64,000 nucleotides of DNA from Cenococcum geophilum 1.58 (taxonomy: Eukaryota > Ascomycota > Dothideomycetes > Gloniales > Gloniaceae). Position 1 is the stretch's first letter; every line of letters begins with the position of its first letter. The position numbers were made by a program, and so were the translations under genes. The notes beneath the pieces are model-generated. The model searched no databases and was not told where the DNA came from. It saw nothing but the letters and a program-made list of their open reading frames with translations. Location: the NCBI GenBank assembly GCA_001692895.1, contig KV748176.1:2666001-2730000 (forward strand), given 5' to 3'. This document shows positions 33,501 to 45,200 of this stretch, one piece after another.

Positions 33501-36486
33501 AGAGAAGAAGAAAACAGAGGATGAAAAGAAGGAAGATGCCAATGATGAAGGTGAGAAAACTGCAAGTTGGGACGTCCTTGCTCAAGTCAAGGCCTACAAC
33601 TATCCTATTGTCTCAGGTACGTAACTGAACCTGACCCTATCTCTACGAATAAATTAACACAACCGAAAATATAGGAATGCAGTTGTGCGCGACAATCTCC
33701 AAATTCGAGGAAATGGAAATCCTCAGCAGGGGCAAAAACATCGACGGGTTCGTCTTGATCGTATCCATTCATCGCAACGGCAAAATAGAGATCAGCATCA
33801 ATATGCCGGATTCATTCGCCGTAAGTCTTGAAAGCTACTGAGAGATAACGGAAGGCTGATTTCGGTCCCTAGGTACCTCTGACGGACAACGCAAAACTTG
33901 GCGATTTCGGCGCTTCCATTTCGGTAGGTACGGGTGGCCCGGAACTCAAACTTACAGCTACTTTGACCCTGGAATTCGAGGATCAGGAACCGATCGAAGT
34001 TAGAGGTGATATCTCTGCGGGAACAATTGGTGCTGGAGTAGCAATGTAAGTACTTCAATCTTCTACGCATTCTGGTCGATTGTGAGCGAACTTCTAACGA
34101 AACTTCAGCTACATGACACCAGAGTCCGAGTGGGTCAACCCTTTCAAGTTGAGCGAGAAGCTGGTTCATGACACCAGAGTCCGAGTGGGTCAACCCTTTC
34201 AAGTTGAGCGAGAAGCTGGTTATCAAAGAATTGGGAGTAGGAACAGATATCGTATGGGCTACCTTCCTAAAAACTGGACCAAGGTAAGTCGAGCAAATCG
34301 TTCGCAGAAAGCAGCCGTCGTTAAAATCCACAGTAATTATTCCCTGAGCGGGCAGCTCAACATCGGCGATTTTAAAGGAAAGATCGTCTTTGGTATCGGC
34401 CCAACCAGTCCTAAGCAGGTGTTCCTCCTAAAGATAACCAAAATCAATATTTCAAAGATCGTTCAACTCGCTGAGAAGATGACCGACAACGTCCAAATTT
34501 GGCGCGTGGACGGCGGCGAAGACACCCTTGTTTTCAACGATCTGAAATTGTATTTCTCTACGGGTGCAATCATCTTCGACAAGTATTATAAGCACGGTAT
34601 TCATGTTCGCGGAAAGGTGAAGTTCTTTGATAAGACGGGCGATTTCGACGGACGTTTCAGTAGTGATGGTCTTGTTATTGAGGCAGGCCTCGACAACTTC
34701 AAGATTGGAGGTCTCGAAGTCACGTCGGCCAGAGCTGATCAAGGGGTGGAACGCGCAACGATGAAAATTGAAATGACGACAGAGAAACAGAGGATCTTCA
34801 TTGACGGCATGATTCGGTGTTACGATTCCAAACTCAAGATACTGATTGACGCCGACCTCCAGAAGAAGCACTTCCGCGCTCATGTCTATATCAACTTTAC
34901 TGACAGCTTATTAATCGACCTCAAAGCTGTTGCCCAGGTCGAGAACAGGAAGAATTTGGTTGGAATCTTGGTGGAGTTTGAAGCAGAGTTGAACGTAGAT
35001 ATTTTCGGTGCGATCTTTGATGGTATCAGCAAAGGGATCCAGTCACTCGCAGAACTAGCCACGAAAGCTATCGAAGAAGCAGAAGCCGACCTCGAGCGCC
35101 AAATCAAGGAGAATCAGGAGGAGGTGCGTCAAATGGAAATCGAGTTGAAAGTGATAAAGGCTAGGTCAGAGGAAGAAGTCGCCAGCCGAAGGAAACAGAT
35201 CGAGAAAGAGAACACTGAGCGATCAAAAGCGAGGAAGGAACTTGATATTCTTGAGAAAGCAGTAGAGAATGCCGAGATCAATTACAAGAATCAGAAAGAT
35301 TGCTTCCATGAGAAGAGAGCCAAGAAAGACGCGGCGGAGCGCAAGCTCGACGACATGGTACGGGCGAAAACGCAAGAGTACTATCGCAAAATTACGAAGG
35401 AAAAGTCGAACCAGGCTAGATGGGACCTGGAAAAGAAGACGCTCGAGGAACGTAAAAATCGCTCTTGGGGTGACGAGCTACGGAAGTATGAGACGGTGGA
35501 AAAGCACTGGAATGAGGGGCAAAGTAAGTTCTTATGTCTAGTTCATACTTATCGGAGATGCTGACAACGTCGATAGAGAAAATAAAGGCGAAGGATGAGT
35601 GGAAACAGCATTGCTGGACAATGTTTCAGAGATCGTCGTGGTTTGAAAGAGTATACTGGGTAAGGCTTTGTGGACTACCTGGCATAAAGTCCGACCAGTT
35701 GGCTAACAAACTCTACAGAAAATCAAATTCGACGAAGCCAATGTCGGCCTGGAGCTCCTCAAAGCTGACGTAGGGATTGGTACTGCCGTTCTAGACATCG
35801 CTCGCTTTGTCCACAACTTGCCAGGACTCAGGGCGATCGAACTAGCTATCTGGGATGCTGGAAAGGAACTTGAAAAGTTCGGAAAAGCTCTGGAAAGGCT
35901 GACCACCCAGGGCCCGGGTGGCTACATTGATGAGATATTGAAAGATGAGAAGAGAGACCTGCAAGACCAAATCCAAACGCTCAATGATCTCGACGCCAAG
36001 AGCAAAGAGCTGGAAAAAGTACTCAAGCGGGCACGAGATTTGCTTAACAAGAACAAAGGCAGGCTCACCACGGCAGAGGAAAATGCCCAGAGCAGAATCA
36101 CGAAGCTAGAGCAGGAAATCGAATTGAAGCCCTTCGAAAACGCGTACAGGAACAAGAAGAGGGACCACGACAATGTCGCCGCTCAGATCCAAACCATTCA
36201 GGAGACCCTGATGGACACGAAGGCATCTATCAAGGGCGGAACGGAGATCACCAAGCAAGTCGTCGAAACGCTGAAAGACGAGCTACCCCGAGTTACCAAG
36301 ATTCTTGTCAAAGCCAGCACTAAGGTATTCGTCGACGATAAACCGCTGATCTTCGAGATCACCGCAAAGTGGAAGGGGGAGACGGGCGTCTGTCGTGTAG
36401 AGTGGGTGCCAGGTTCGAAGCCGTCTGAGCTGTACAGGGAAGTCGCTAGCAAATTGGTGACTAGAGGTGAGAGAACGATAACATGA
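30535..36486 (+). CDS. Very large charged, coiled-coil protein of unknown family (ten exons; frame broken by a 55-bp duplication)
   Basis: Exons: 30535 to ~31325/31333, 31370-32291, 32344-32470, 32525-33616, 33675-33820, 33873-34045, 34109-34283, 34334-35523, 35577-35659, 35719-36486. Introns 2-9 have good GT/AG ends and mostly keep phase, giving about 1,800 residues. No signal peptide or membrane segment is seen, so it is probably cytosolic. The N-terminal two thirds alternate beta-rich blocks. One block appears twice: SDGLTIEGGIDDYKIPDTEV in exon 4 and SDGLVIEAGLDNFKIGGLEV in exon 8. Acidic and Lys/Glu runs lie at 32040-32200 and 33460-33570. A long heptad coiled coil fills 35060-35520 and another 35930-36200. 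I do not recognise the family. Exon 7 holds a perfect 55-bp tandem duplication that shifts the frame, and intron 1 fits the frame only with a weak donor, so the present allele may be non-functional. Confidence 0.8.
34112..34221 (+). repeat. Perfect 55-bp tandem duplication inside exon 7
   Basis: 34112-34166 and 34167-34221 are identical. With one copy the frame runs ...KLSEKLVIKELGVGTDIVW... to a 50-nt intron (34284-34333) and joins exon 8 in phase. With two copies the frame shifts by one and splicing reaches a TAA at the first codon of exon 8. Confidence 0.95.
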
Positions 36487-36539
36487 ACTGGTAACGGGTG
36501 GAGCCGGCATATTGGGAGCTCCATAGGGGGCATAGAGGG

Positions 36540-37504
36540 ACGGTGCTTACCACCGTAGAGTTATTAGTTAGTCGTTCTCGAATTAAGTTAAATACAAGCC
36601 ATATTGCTTAGTCAGCGTAGAATTAACAGGTTATAAGTTATCTCGGTCCCAGACGATAATCTAATCATAAGCTGCTTATATAACAGATTAATTAGCTTAT
36701 ATTATTATCGTCTAATACACGGTTTAGAAATTTGTTAGTCCTACGCGCTAATTTATATATAATCCTTATATAAACTTACGCACCATACTAATTTTTTAGC
36801 TATTAATTAATAACAAACTAACGTCTTTATAAACAATCGGCCAACGTTACGTTTTAGATCTTTATAGGGTAATTCTAATGCTGCTAAAATTATTGCGAAT
36901 GGCCTAGTGGTTACCGCTATATTTCGCCTTAAATATTACCGTTAAAACAGTAAACATTTAGCTAGAGCCATTAACCATTACCAATTCTTAATGTTTAACC
37001 TCCTATATTAATATTTATAGTAGATAAACACCTAAATTGCTAATATATTATATCTAGATTAATTCTGTGCCTTATTACCTACTTTATTACTCCTCTGCCG
37101 CCTATACTACCTAAACATTAACCTACGAATCCCCTATTAACTCTGTATTTACCAATAAGCTATATAGCGCCGTTTGGTGTAAAGAAACGCTTAAAGGTCT
37201 TAATAAGGAGACTAAAAGTTAAAAATGCGCCCAGTATAGTATATAACTGTCCTTATACTACCAGCGAAGTAGTAAATAATACTATTAGTGCAGTAAATAT
37301 CTTTAAAAAGTAACGCTCTAATAGTAAGGCGTTTTAGTTACTAGTAGTAAATAGCGAAGTTCCTTAGTCACTGCGGACAGACCTATAAATATCTTAACTC
37401 TCTACTAGCTTAGCCAGCTAGGATATACCTTAACTCTCTACTAGCTTAGCCAGTTAGAATATACTAAAGATGCGGGTAGCTAGAGCTTAGAGAAAGATCT
37501 AAGA
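36540..37504 (+). pseudogene. 5' part of a RIP-degraded RecQ-like helicase gene (left of gypsy copy 2)
   Basis: From about 37330 to 37499 a plus-strand frame (SLRTDL.IS.LSTSLAS.D...) runs up to the gypsy insertion and joins, after removal of the element and one target duplication, the helicase frame at 51439. It includes an in-frame 36-bp direct duplication at 37392-37463. 36540-37100 is AT-rich with only patchy coding signal and may be the N-terminal region or the 5' flank. The composition change just after the stop of the preceding gene (36486) marks the edge of the non-RIPed island. Confidence 0.45.
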
Positions 37505-37729
37505 TATTAGCGACTTAGTTAATCGAGGCATAAGCACGGTATAAGGGACGTACAAGCCTATACAATTAGATTGTCTATAAACGAGAATCTAAAGCTAAAG
37601 AAAAGGAAAGGAAAGGACAAGTAGTAACGCGAGGAGTTATATACAATCCCTAGTCACGTAAGAGTCACGTAAGCCCTGTGTCTACTATAACGTCTACCAT
37701 AGCTGCCGCTTTCTGCTAGTGCCGTAACA
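37505..37729 (-). repeat. 3' LTR of gypsy copy 2
   Basis: A 225-bp LTR whose first base pair TG is mutated to TA. It is followed by the C-run polypurine tract at 37731-37740 and a hairpin with arms AAGCCT/AGGCTT. Confidence 0.93.
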
Positions 37730-39324
37730 TTACCCCCCCCTCTGCAAAAGCCTGCCCTTAGGCTTTGTATATCCGTATTATGCCTATAGGGCGTCCTTAT
37801 CTTTATGCTCTTCCGGTAGCTTATTATCTTTATTATACTAGCATTCCATCTATTTGTTTAGGTACTTTAGCGGTCCCGGTTTATTAGGGTAACGGCTATA
37901 GAATTCTTAAAGCTTATAGGGACTGCTAATAAAGTTCTATATAGGGTACTAGGTAGGATCTAGGTTATAGCCTTTCCAACTAACGCGGTACTTTAGCGTT
38001 TTCCTTACTAGCTTATAGGCCAGTATCTCTTTAATTTCCCATTTATTATCGCCACTGACTTAAATCGGCAGGGGGGGTTTGTTCTTTTATTTAGGTAATA
38101 GGTTATTTATAGCCTTCCGTAGCTTATCCGGCGAGAAGATAGGGTAAACCTTAATTAAATTTGGGAGCTCTACTTTGTATAAGTTGCCTATTTTCTTAAG
38201 GACCTTATATAGTCCTGCTATCTAATAATTAAGCTTACGGCTAGGCCGTTCCGTCTTCTAGTTCTTTGTTATAACCCAAACTATATTACCTATAGTAAAG
38301 TCAGGCTCGCGCCTATACTTATTTGCCTACTATTTTATTAATTTTTAGGCCTTTTTTAGATTTATATAGGCTACCATCTAGGCTTCCTCTAAGCGCTTGG
38401 CATACTGCTGGGCTTCCTTATAAGACAGTTTCTCGCGTACAGTCTGTAGTTCTTCTAGCCTATCCCAGTTAAAGCTTATTTGGGGTAGATACCCTATTTC
38501 TAGTTAGATAGGTGCAAATCCCGTAGAGTTATAGGGTAGGGTCGCCTAGGCGTAGTCTATTAGAGGTAGGAGTTCGCCCTAGTTATCTTAAAAGTAGTTA
38601 ATAAAGGGCTAGAGTCTCTAGTCTAAGTATTAATTTATAATCTTTATCTAACTATCTATCTAGGGGTAGTACGCTGTAGAAAGCTTTAGCCTAATTTCTA
38701 GGATTTAGGTAAACTTATTCTAGAAAGCTAATATAAACTACGGTTTATGGTCCGATATAATAGTATCTAGTAGTTTATAAATTCGGTAGATGTAATAGAT
38801 ATATAGTTAGGCCGCCTCTTTAGCATTAATATTCTTGTGATAGGGGATTAAAAAAGGGCGTTTACCAAAACGGTTAACTAAAATCATAACTATATTATAC
38901 TCGTTACGGTTTACTAGTAGTTTATAAAAGTTTATAGAGATATACTACCAGGGGCGCTCTAGTATTAGGAGTAGCTTTAATAGTCTTAGGGTCTTATCTC
39001 GTGGAATCGTAGACCTATGGCAGTTGTTGCAGTTCCTTATATAACGGTTAATATCCGTAACTATTCCGGGCCAGTAGTAACGGTCACTAATAATTTTACG
39101 GGTCTTATTTTTTCTAGGGTAGGCCGTAGAAACCTAGGTATATGCTTCGGTAATAAGCCGGGTTTATAAGTTCTTTTCTTTTACTACTACTAGCCGTTCC
39201 CGGTGCTTAAGTAGTCCATTTTTAAGGGACTATAGGCTGGTAATATCCTTTGCCTTTTCGCGGTACTCCTGTAGAGAAGGGTCCGTACGGTTTACTTATA
39301 GTAGTTTATTAATAAGGTTGAATT

Positions 39325-41678
39325 TAGGCTGGTTTTTAATGCTATCGATAAGGCGTTGATTAATAATCGCTATTATTAGTTAATAATTAATAATCATTGA
39401 TAATTACTTAGCATTATAGTACGTGCCTAAGGCTAATTAATTTACAAAGGGAACTTAGAGGAAGGCTTCTAGAAAAGGCCCTAATAGCCTCCTAATATTA
39501 GACATTATTCGTCTAAAATACCACTTCATTTATAATGTTTTAAACACTCTACCCTCTTAAGGTTTTCTACTCCTATCTGTGCCCTTTCCTACAATACTAT
39601 ACAACGTCCCCCTAAAAAGACTCGCTCTGGTTTATTGCTTATAGCTGGAATTAAGAGAATATTAATTGCTATATACGATAACCTTAGCCAACGTTTTATT
39701 TGTTAATCTTAACACTACTATTTAAGCGCTAGCATCTTACCAATATCGTATAGCTCTCTATTATAATAATCTTGGTACTTATTCTAACTTACTAGTTGAG
39801 TATACTTCCCTAGCTTTTAAGTAATCTAATTAAATACGTTAAGTTCCTGCTCTTAAGGTCTCCTTTTGTATAATAGAGGACTTAGAGGAGTAGGAGCTTT
39901 TTTTTAGTAAAACTCCTAAAGCTCTTTAACCTTTTTTAATACGGGCTTAACCCACTTTACTTTCTAGTTTACCTTAATATACTTTATATAACGGTTTGTA
40001 TAAAGAATAAGGGCAGCGGCGTAAAGTGGCAACTTGTCTGTTTTACTATAGTACTTATTAAAGGTCTCCTACCCCTTTCTAATTTAAGCGCTAAACTCCT
40101 TATTAGAAGCATGTTTAGACTATTATACGGTATTAGTATTGTCTAATTTAGAAGAAAGTTTACTTATAAGCGCGGCTTTAAAGTACTAAATAATAATATC
40201 CATAGTAAAGAGCACACTATTAATTGTTGCGCGGTTACCCTAAGTCTCTAAAGTTGCTCAGTAAAACGGTTAAAGAAATTCCTTAATTGTATAAAGCCGT
40301 TTCTAGTCTTTTAGAGAGAGATAGTCTGCCTAAAGCGTGGTAAAGTGGTTCTTAGTATAGGTATTAATAGCTCCCGCCTTTTAATCGGCTATAGCTAGCA
40401 TTTAAAACTAGCTATTCTATCTTATACGGTTATTAAGTAGAATTATTCTCTCCGCTAGATCTTTAAACTTCTTTATATAACTAGCGGAACTGCGGATATA
40501 TATAATAATATTATAAAGCTTACTAAGTGGTCCTATAACCTAAAAGGTTGCCCGTTTTTCCTCTTTATCTACTACCTCTCTTTTTCCTTCTTTTTTATTA
40601 TACGACTTAAGTTGCTTTATTTTAATTAGACTATAAAATAGGAAGGCTTATATAGCTAAATTAATAATATAACTAGTATAGCGGATCCGCTAATATATAG
40701 AATCCTATTTAATATCCTCCTCTTTCCGGAGATAGGCTTCTACCGTATAACAAAGTATATTATTTAAAGTGGCGTTATTACAAACAATAAACCTAAGCTT
40801 TTATACAATACTATAGTCCTTAAGGACTAAAAGAAGAGTAGCAAATTACTTATTTCCGCTATAGTTTGCCACCATATAAAGCGCGAAAAGGGCCTTTAAG
40901 CGCTTCTCTTAACTATAGTTAATAAAGTGGGCGCAGATCCCTAGAAGAAGAAGCCTATTTAAAAAGGTCTAGATATTAAGTAAAAGATAAATACTTAATA
41001 CTGCTAACTAAAGTTTCTTTTATATAACGTCTTTATAAGTTTACCAGGACTACTTAATCTTCTTTATAACTTAAGAGTGTGCTATAGTTATAAAGTCGGA
41101 CGGTTCTGGGTTGAGCGCTTAGTAAAAAGCATGAAATTTAGGCCATTTAACAACTTAAAAAGGAAGGTTTTGTATAATAATTAGTGTAATTAAAGCCTTA
41201 TTAATTATATCCTAATTTAGATGTTTTCGGTAGACTTAAGTATCGATCTCTTTTGTTTAGCCTAGAGACTCTACTTGGGTATAAAGTTACTATAGTTAGT
41301 AGATGGTTTCTTCTTAAATTAGACCTAGAGTTCGGTCGACATATATTCCATACTTTAACTTAAGATGTTTACGCATATTTATACTAACCGAAGTGCTATA
41401 CGGTGGTGTCGCTGTATAGTATATATAGAACTTATGCCGAGAATTCTCTTTATTACGTGCCGTTTAAGTATAGACCTATGTTGTATAAGCGGATCTACCC
41501 CTTTCTTTTAATTCAGTTTCGACCGAATTGTGGGTAGTTAAAGGCATAAGAGATAAATTGATTTTAGAATCCATAATTCATACGAAATAATTAAAGAGAA
41601 GGATGGAGTTTAGAAATTTTGGTTAAGCGGTAAGAATTATTGATAAGAATCGATAATAAGTTATCGAAAACCATACTG
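39325..41678 (-). mobile_element. hAT DNA transposon with 8-bp target duplication
   Basis: The element starts TAGGCTGGTTTT and ends ...AAAACCATACTG, an imperfect inverted repeat, and is flanked by the perfect 8-bp duplication gttgaatt (39317-39324 and 41679-41686), diagnostic of hAT. Removing it restores gypsy sequence as in copy 1 near 16870. Length 2354 bp. Confidence 0.93.
39490..41350 (-). pseudogene. hAT transposase, RIP-degraded
   Basis: The minus-strand translation of 39680-39510 gives the C-terminal hAT dimerisation signature: IFSIPAISNKPERVFLGGR, then ERAQIGVENLKRVECLKHY. The N-terminal part toward 41350 is AT-rich and stop-ridden. The enzyme would excise and insert hAT ends; this copy is inactive. 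Its limits are approximate. Confidence 0.8.
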
Positions 41679-41780
41679 GTTGAATTCTGTAGGGTTAATG
41701 GGACATATTTCGGCGCTTGAAGATTTAGTACTTAGTTCTTCCTATATCTAAGGGTTAAGGTGCTCTAGTTGTAGTAGTGT

Positions 41781-41968
41781 TGTCAGATAATCTGTATTCT
41801 CTGGAGGCGTAGACCGTGCACGAGTCACGTGTACGAGTCACGTGCAGTGTAAACCTCTTTATCTGAGCCTGAGGGCCCTAGGTCCAAAATCAAAATCAAG
41901 ACATCTACAAGATCATCAATCAATTAACCCATTTCATCAATGAACAGCTTAATACGAGTTTCGTGACA
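41781..41968 (+). repeat. 5' LTR of the plus-strand copia
   Basis: A 188-bp LTR that keeps most CpA/TpG sites (for example two GAGTCACGTG boxes), unlike its partner. Confidence 0.93.
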
Positions 41969-42279
41969 GTTATGAGCCCGGTCCGCCGACTCAAGAAGCT
42001 ATTCAGCTATTACTTAATTATTTAAAGAAATTCTACCTCATTGTCAGACTCTGACACCTCATCGTTAAGACGCAGACTCTGACAGAAATCCTACCTTAAT
42101 CGTCATAGGACGAGATTCCACGAGATTCCACGAGATTCCACCTTAATCGTTAAAGGACGATCCTGACGACTAGGTCGATCCTAACGACAAAATACCATCT
42201 TAATTCCTCCTTTACCTATTAGTTAAATAACTCCACCAACGTTAAGTTCGTTAACCACGATCATCCTTAATAAGCTAGA

Positions 42280-45200
42280 AGACTGGGAGTAATGGATCTG
42301 GCAACTATAAGCCCTCATAGATTAGTAAATTTGGGCCTACGTTAACCCAGCCACAGAAGCACCTTAAGAAGGTCTACTTGAAAAACCACCTCTTCTAAAG
42401 GTTATAGACTTTAATAAGAATGCAACCTTATATGCATAGCTCTTAACGAATTAACAGAGAGCGTATAAGAACAGTAGACGATACTATGACTAAGACATAA
42501 AGTACTTCCTAAAATAGGAAGAGTATCTGCAATAGATACGCACCTAGATTACGTCCACAGTATTAATTTAGAAGAAGCTACTGCTTAACCCTTCCTTAAC
42601 CGTTAAAGAATGGCTATCTTAGTTAAAGGAGAACACAGAACCTACCTTATTATTCGTTAGGAAGAAGGTACAATACTAGTATATAGAAGCCCTTAAGGGG
42701 TTTAAATAGTTATTAAAATTAAACTAATGGCTAGATTAATAGGAATATATAATGGTACTAGGAGAGAAGTATAAGATCCCTTAAATGTTAGAAGGAATCT
42801 AGCTTTAAGATTTAGCAGACGTTATTCGACCTTTTAGCGACGCCTACTATATAAAGTACACTACCGAGTTAAATAACCCTTAGAAGTTGAGATCTTCCGA
42901 ATACCGCAGAGTAGTAAAGGAGCTGCAAGAAGAACTTATAAGACCCTTAAAGAAAGCCAATGCTACTATAAGGGGGAGTACCTTTAATGCAGACTTCGCA
43001 GAGTAAGCCATTAAGGATTACTCTAATACTACTAAAGGCTTATAAAGAAAGACCTTAGTACGCACTAGTTACTTAAAGAGAGCTGGGTTACTAGTTAAGG
43101 AGACGTCCTAAAAGAAACCTACACCTAAGTACTTAGCGTGCGAAAGACAAGGATATTTACTTTGGGACTATTAGTGTTTATTTAAAGAGAAGAGACCTAT
43201 AGGAGTTATGATTAGAGAGAATTGCATTAATAGGGTACTAAAGAAGGTATAAGGGAATAAGGATCTTACTAACTAAGTTATAAAGATCAGACTTAAAGAA
43301 TAAGAAGACGAGGCTTAATAATAATAGGATAAGAAGAGTTATAAGATAGTTAAGATTAAGGGAGAAGCTAATATGATATTCCTAGAATCGTATTACACCG
43401 GTTAACTCTATCTACTAAAGCTATTGACTATCCTTAACTTAGGAACCACTTTCTATATCTTTAATAACCTCTCTCGTTTCTATAACTTAAGGAAAGCTCT
43501 AAGACATAAATATATTATCGCTAGCAGCTTACAAGTGCCTATACTAGGCTACGGCGATATTACCGTCTAAGTTATAAAACTAGACAAGAGTAAGGGAACC
43601 CTACGTCTTAAGGACGTTGCCTTTTATATAGACTTTAATATAAATCTAGTGTTGTTCCGTCTACTTTAAAAATAAGGGTACTACTAGGATAATAAAGAAG
43701 ACAATAATCTTTTTATTTAAAAGGATAACACAATCCTATATTAAATAGAAGAACGTTATAGACAATAGACTATTAAATATGTTTAATTAGGAAACTTAAA
43801 ATCCGCATTTAATATTAGCTGTCTAACGCGCCGTTAACGGAAGCGGATATTGTTAAGAGACGCTCGTCCAGATTTGAAAGGTAATGCACGTTTATAGTAT
43901 CTACGTCTAGGATATCTAGGACCTATAAGCCTTTATTATTTAGGTATTAACGCCCTAGGAGTTAAGCTTTAAGGCCCTAAGATAACGGAATATTAATATT
44001 ACAGTCTCGCTAAAATCAAGCGTTAGGTCTTAAGAAGGTTCTTAGAACAGAATATTGATAAACCTTATCTTAACCTCTATATTAACTAAACTAACCTTAA
44101 GAAAGCGCATGCTGGATTTGTATAAGTTATGCTTATTTACAACACCTTCTTAAAAAGAACCTTCCTATATTTTATAACGACGCATAGTAAGGAGAAGGAG
44201 ATACTACGAGTACTTAAAGACTTTATCCAATAGATTCGTCTAAGGTATAACCTTAAAGTTAATACTATTAGATTAGACAACGAGCTAGGGAAAAGGAGAA
44301 CCCTTAAATGGCTATAGACCTAAGGGATTACATTTGAGCCTTCGGCGCTATATACCAAAGCACAGAACGGTACCGCCGAACGCTTAGGGGGTATAATTAT
44401 TAAGAGAGCATAAGTAATAAGAATTGCTGCCAATTTACTACATAACCTATAGAACGAGATAGTTAACTGTGCAGTTTACCTTCGAGATTGAATGCCACGG
44501 GAAAGCAACGGTTGGAAATTGCTATATAAGAGGTTCTATACCTTCCTAGCTAATGGGAGATTAAGAAAGCCGCAACTAGCGCACCTAAAAGCCTACGGCT
44601 ATAGGGCGTACGTAATGACGTTAGACGCCTAGCTAAAGAAGAAAAGGCTAAGTAAGCTAGATCCGCGAGCCTATATTAGCTACCTCGTTGGCTATAACTC
44701 TACTAATATCTATAGGATCTAGATCCCCTATAAAGGTATCGTTATCTCTACTAGGGACGTTATCTTTAATAAAAAGACGTTCTTTAACGGCAAGCGAACG
44801 GATATCTTAAAGGATCTATACGCCGAATTAGAAACGCTAATTAAGAAGATTTAACTTCCTAATAGCCTAACTAAGAATGAGGTTCTTCTAGAAGACGATA
44901 AAGAAGTATTTAAACCGTTAATTTAAGAGGAAGACAATAACGTTAATAAGCTAGTTTAAACCTTTAATAAGTTAGCAGATCTTAAGCTTGTAAGAGCTCT
45001 TAAAGATATATATCGTACGCCACCTCTAACGGAAGAAGACGAAGAATCTCCATATACTTTTTACGTCAAGTATCCTACGAAGTTAGATATATAAGATACT
45101 AATTAAGACGTCGCTTATTAAGTAGGAGATGCGTTTAACACTTAGGGGGTACTTAACGACTTGGTTAAAGACTTGTTTAAGGAAGCCAGCGATTATAGGT

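Noticed and set aside
30784-36533. Several minus-strand open frames of 70-177 residues across the large gene
   Set aside because: They are antisense to the well-supported plus-strand exons, and their Ser/Leu-rich content mirrors the Glu/Lys codons of that gene.
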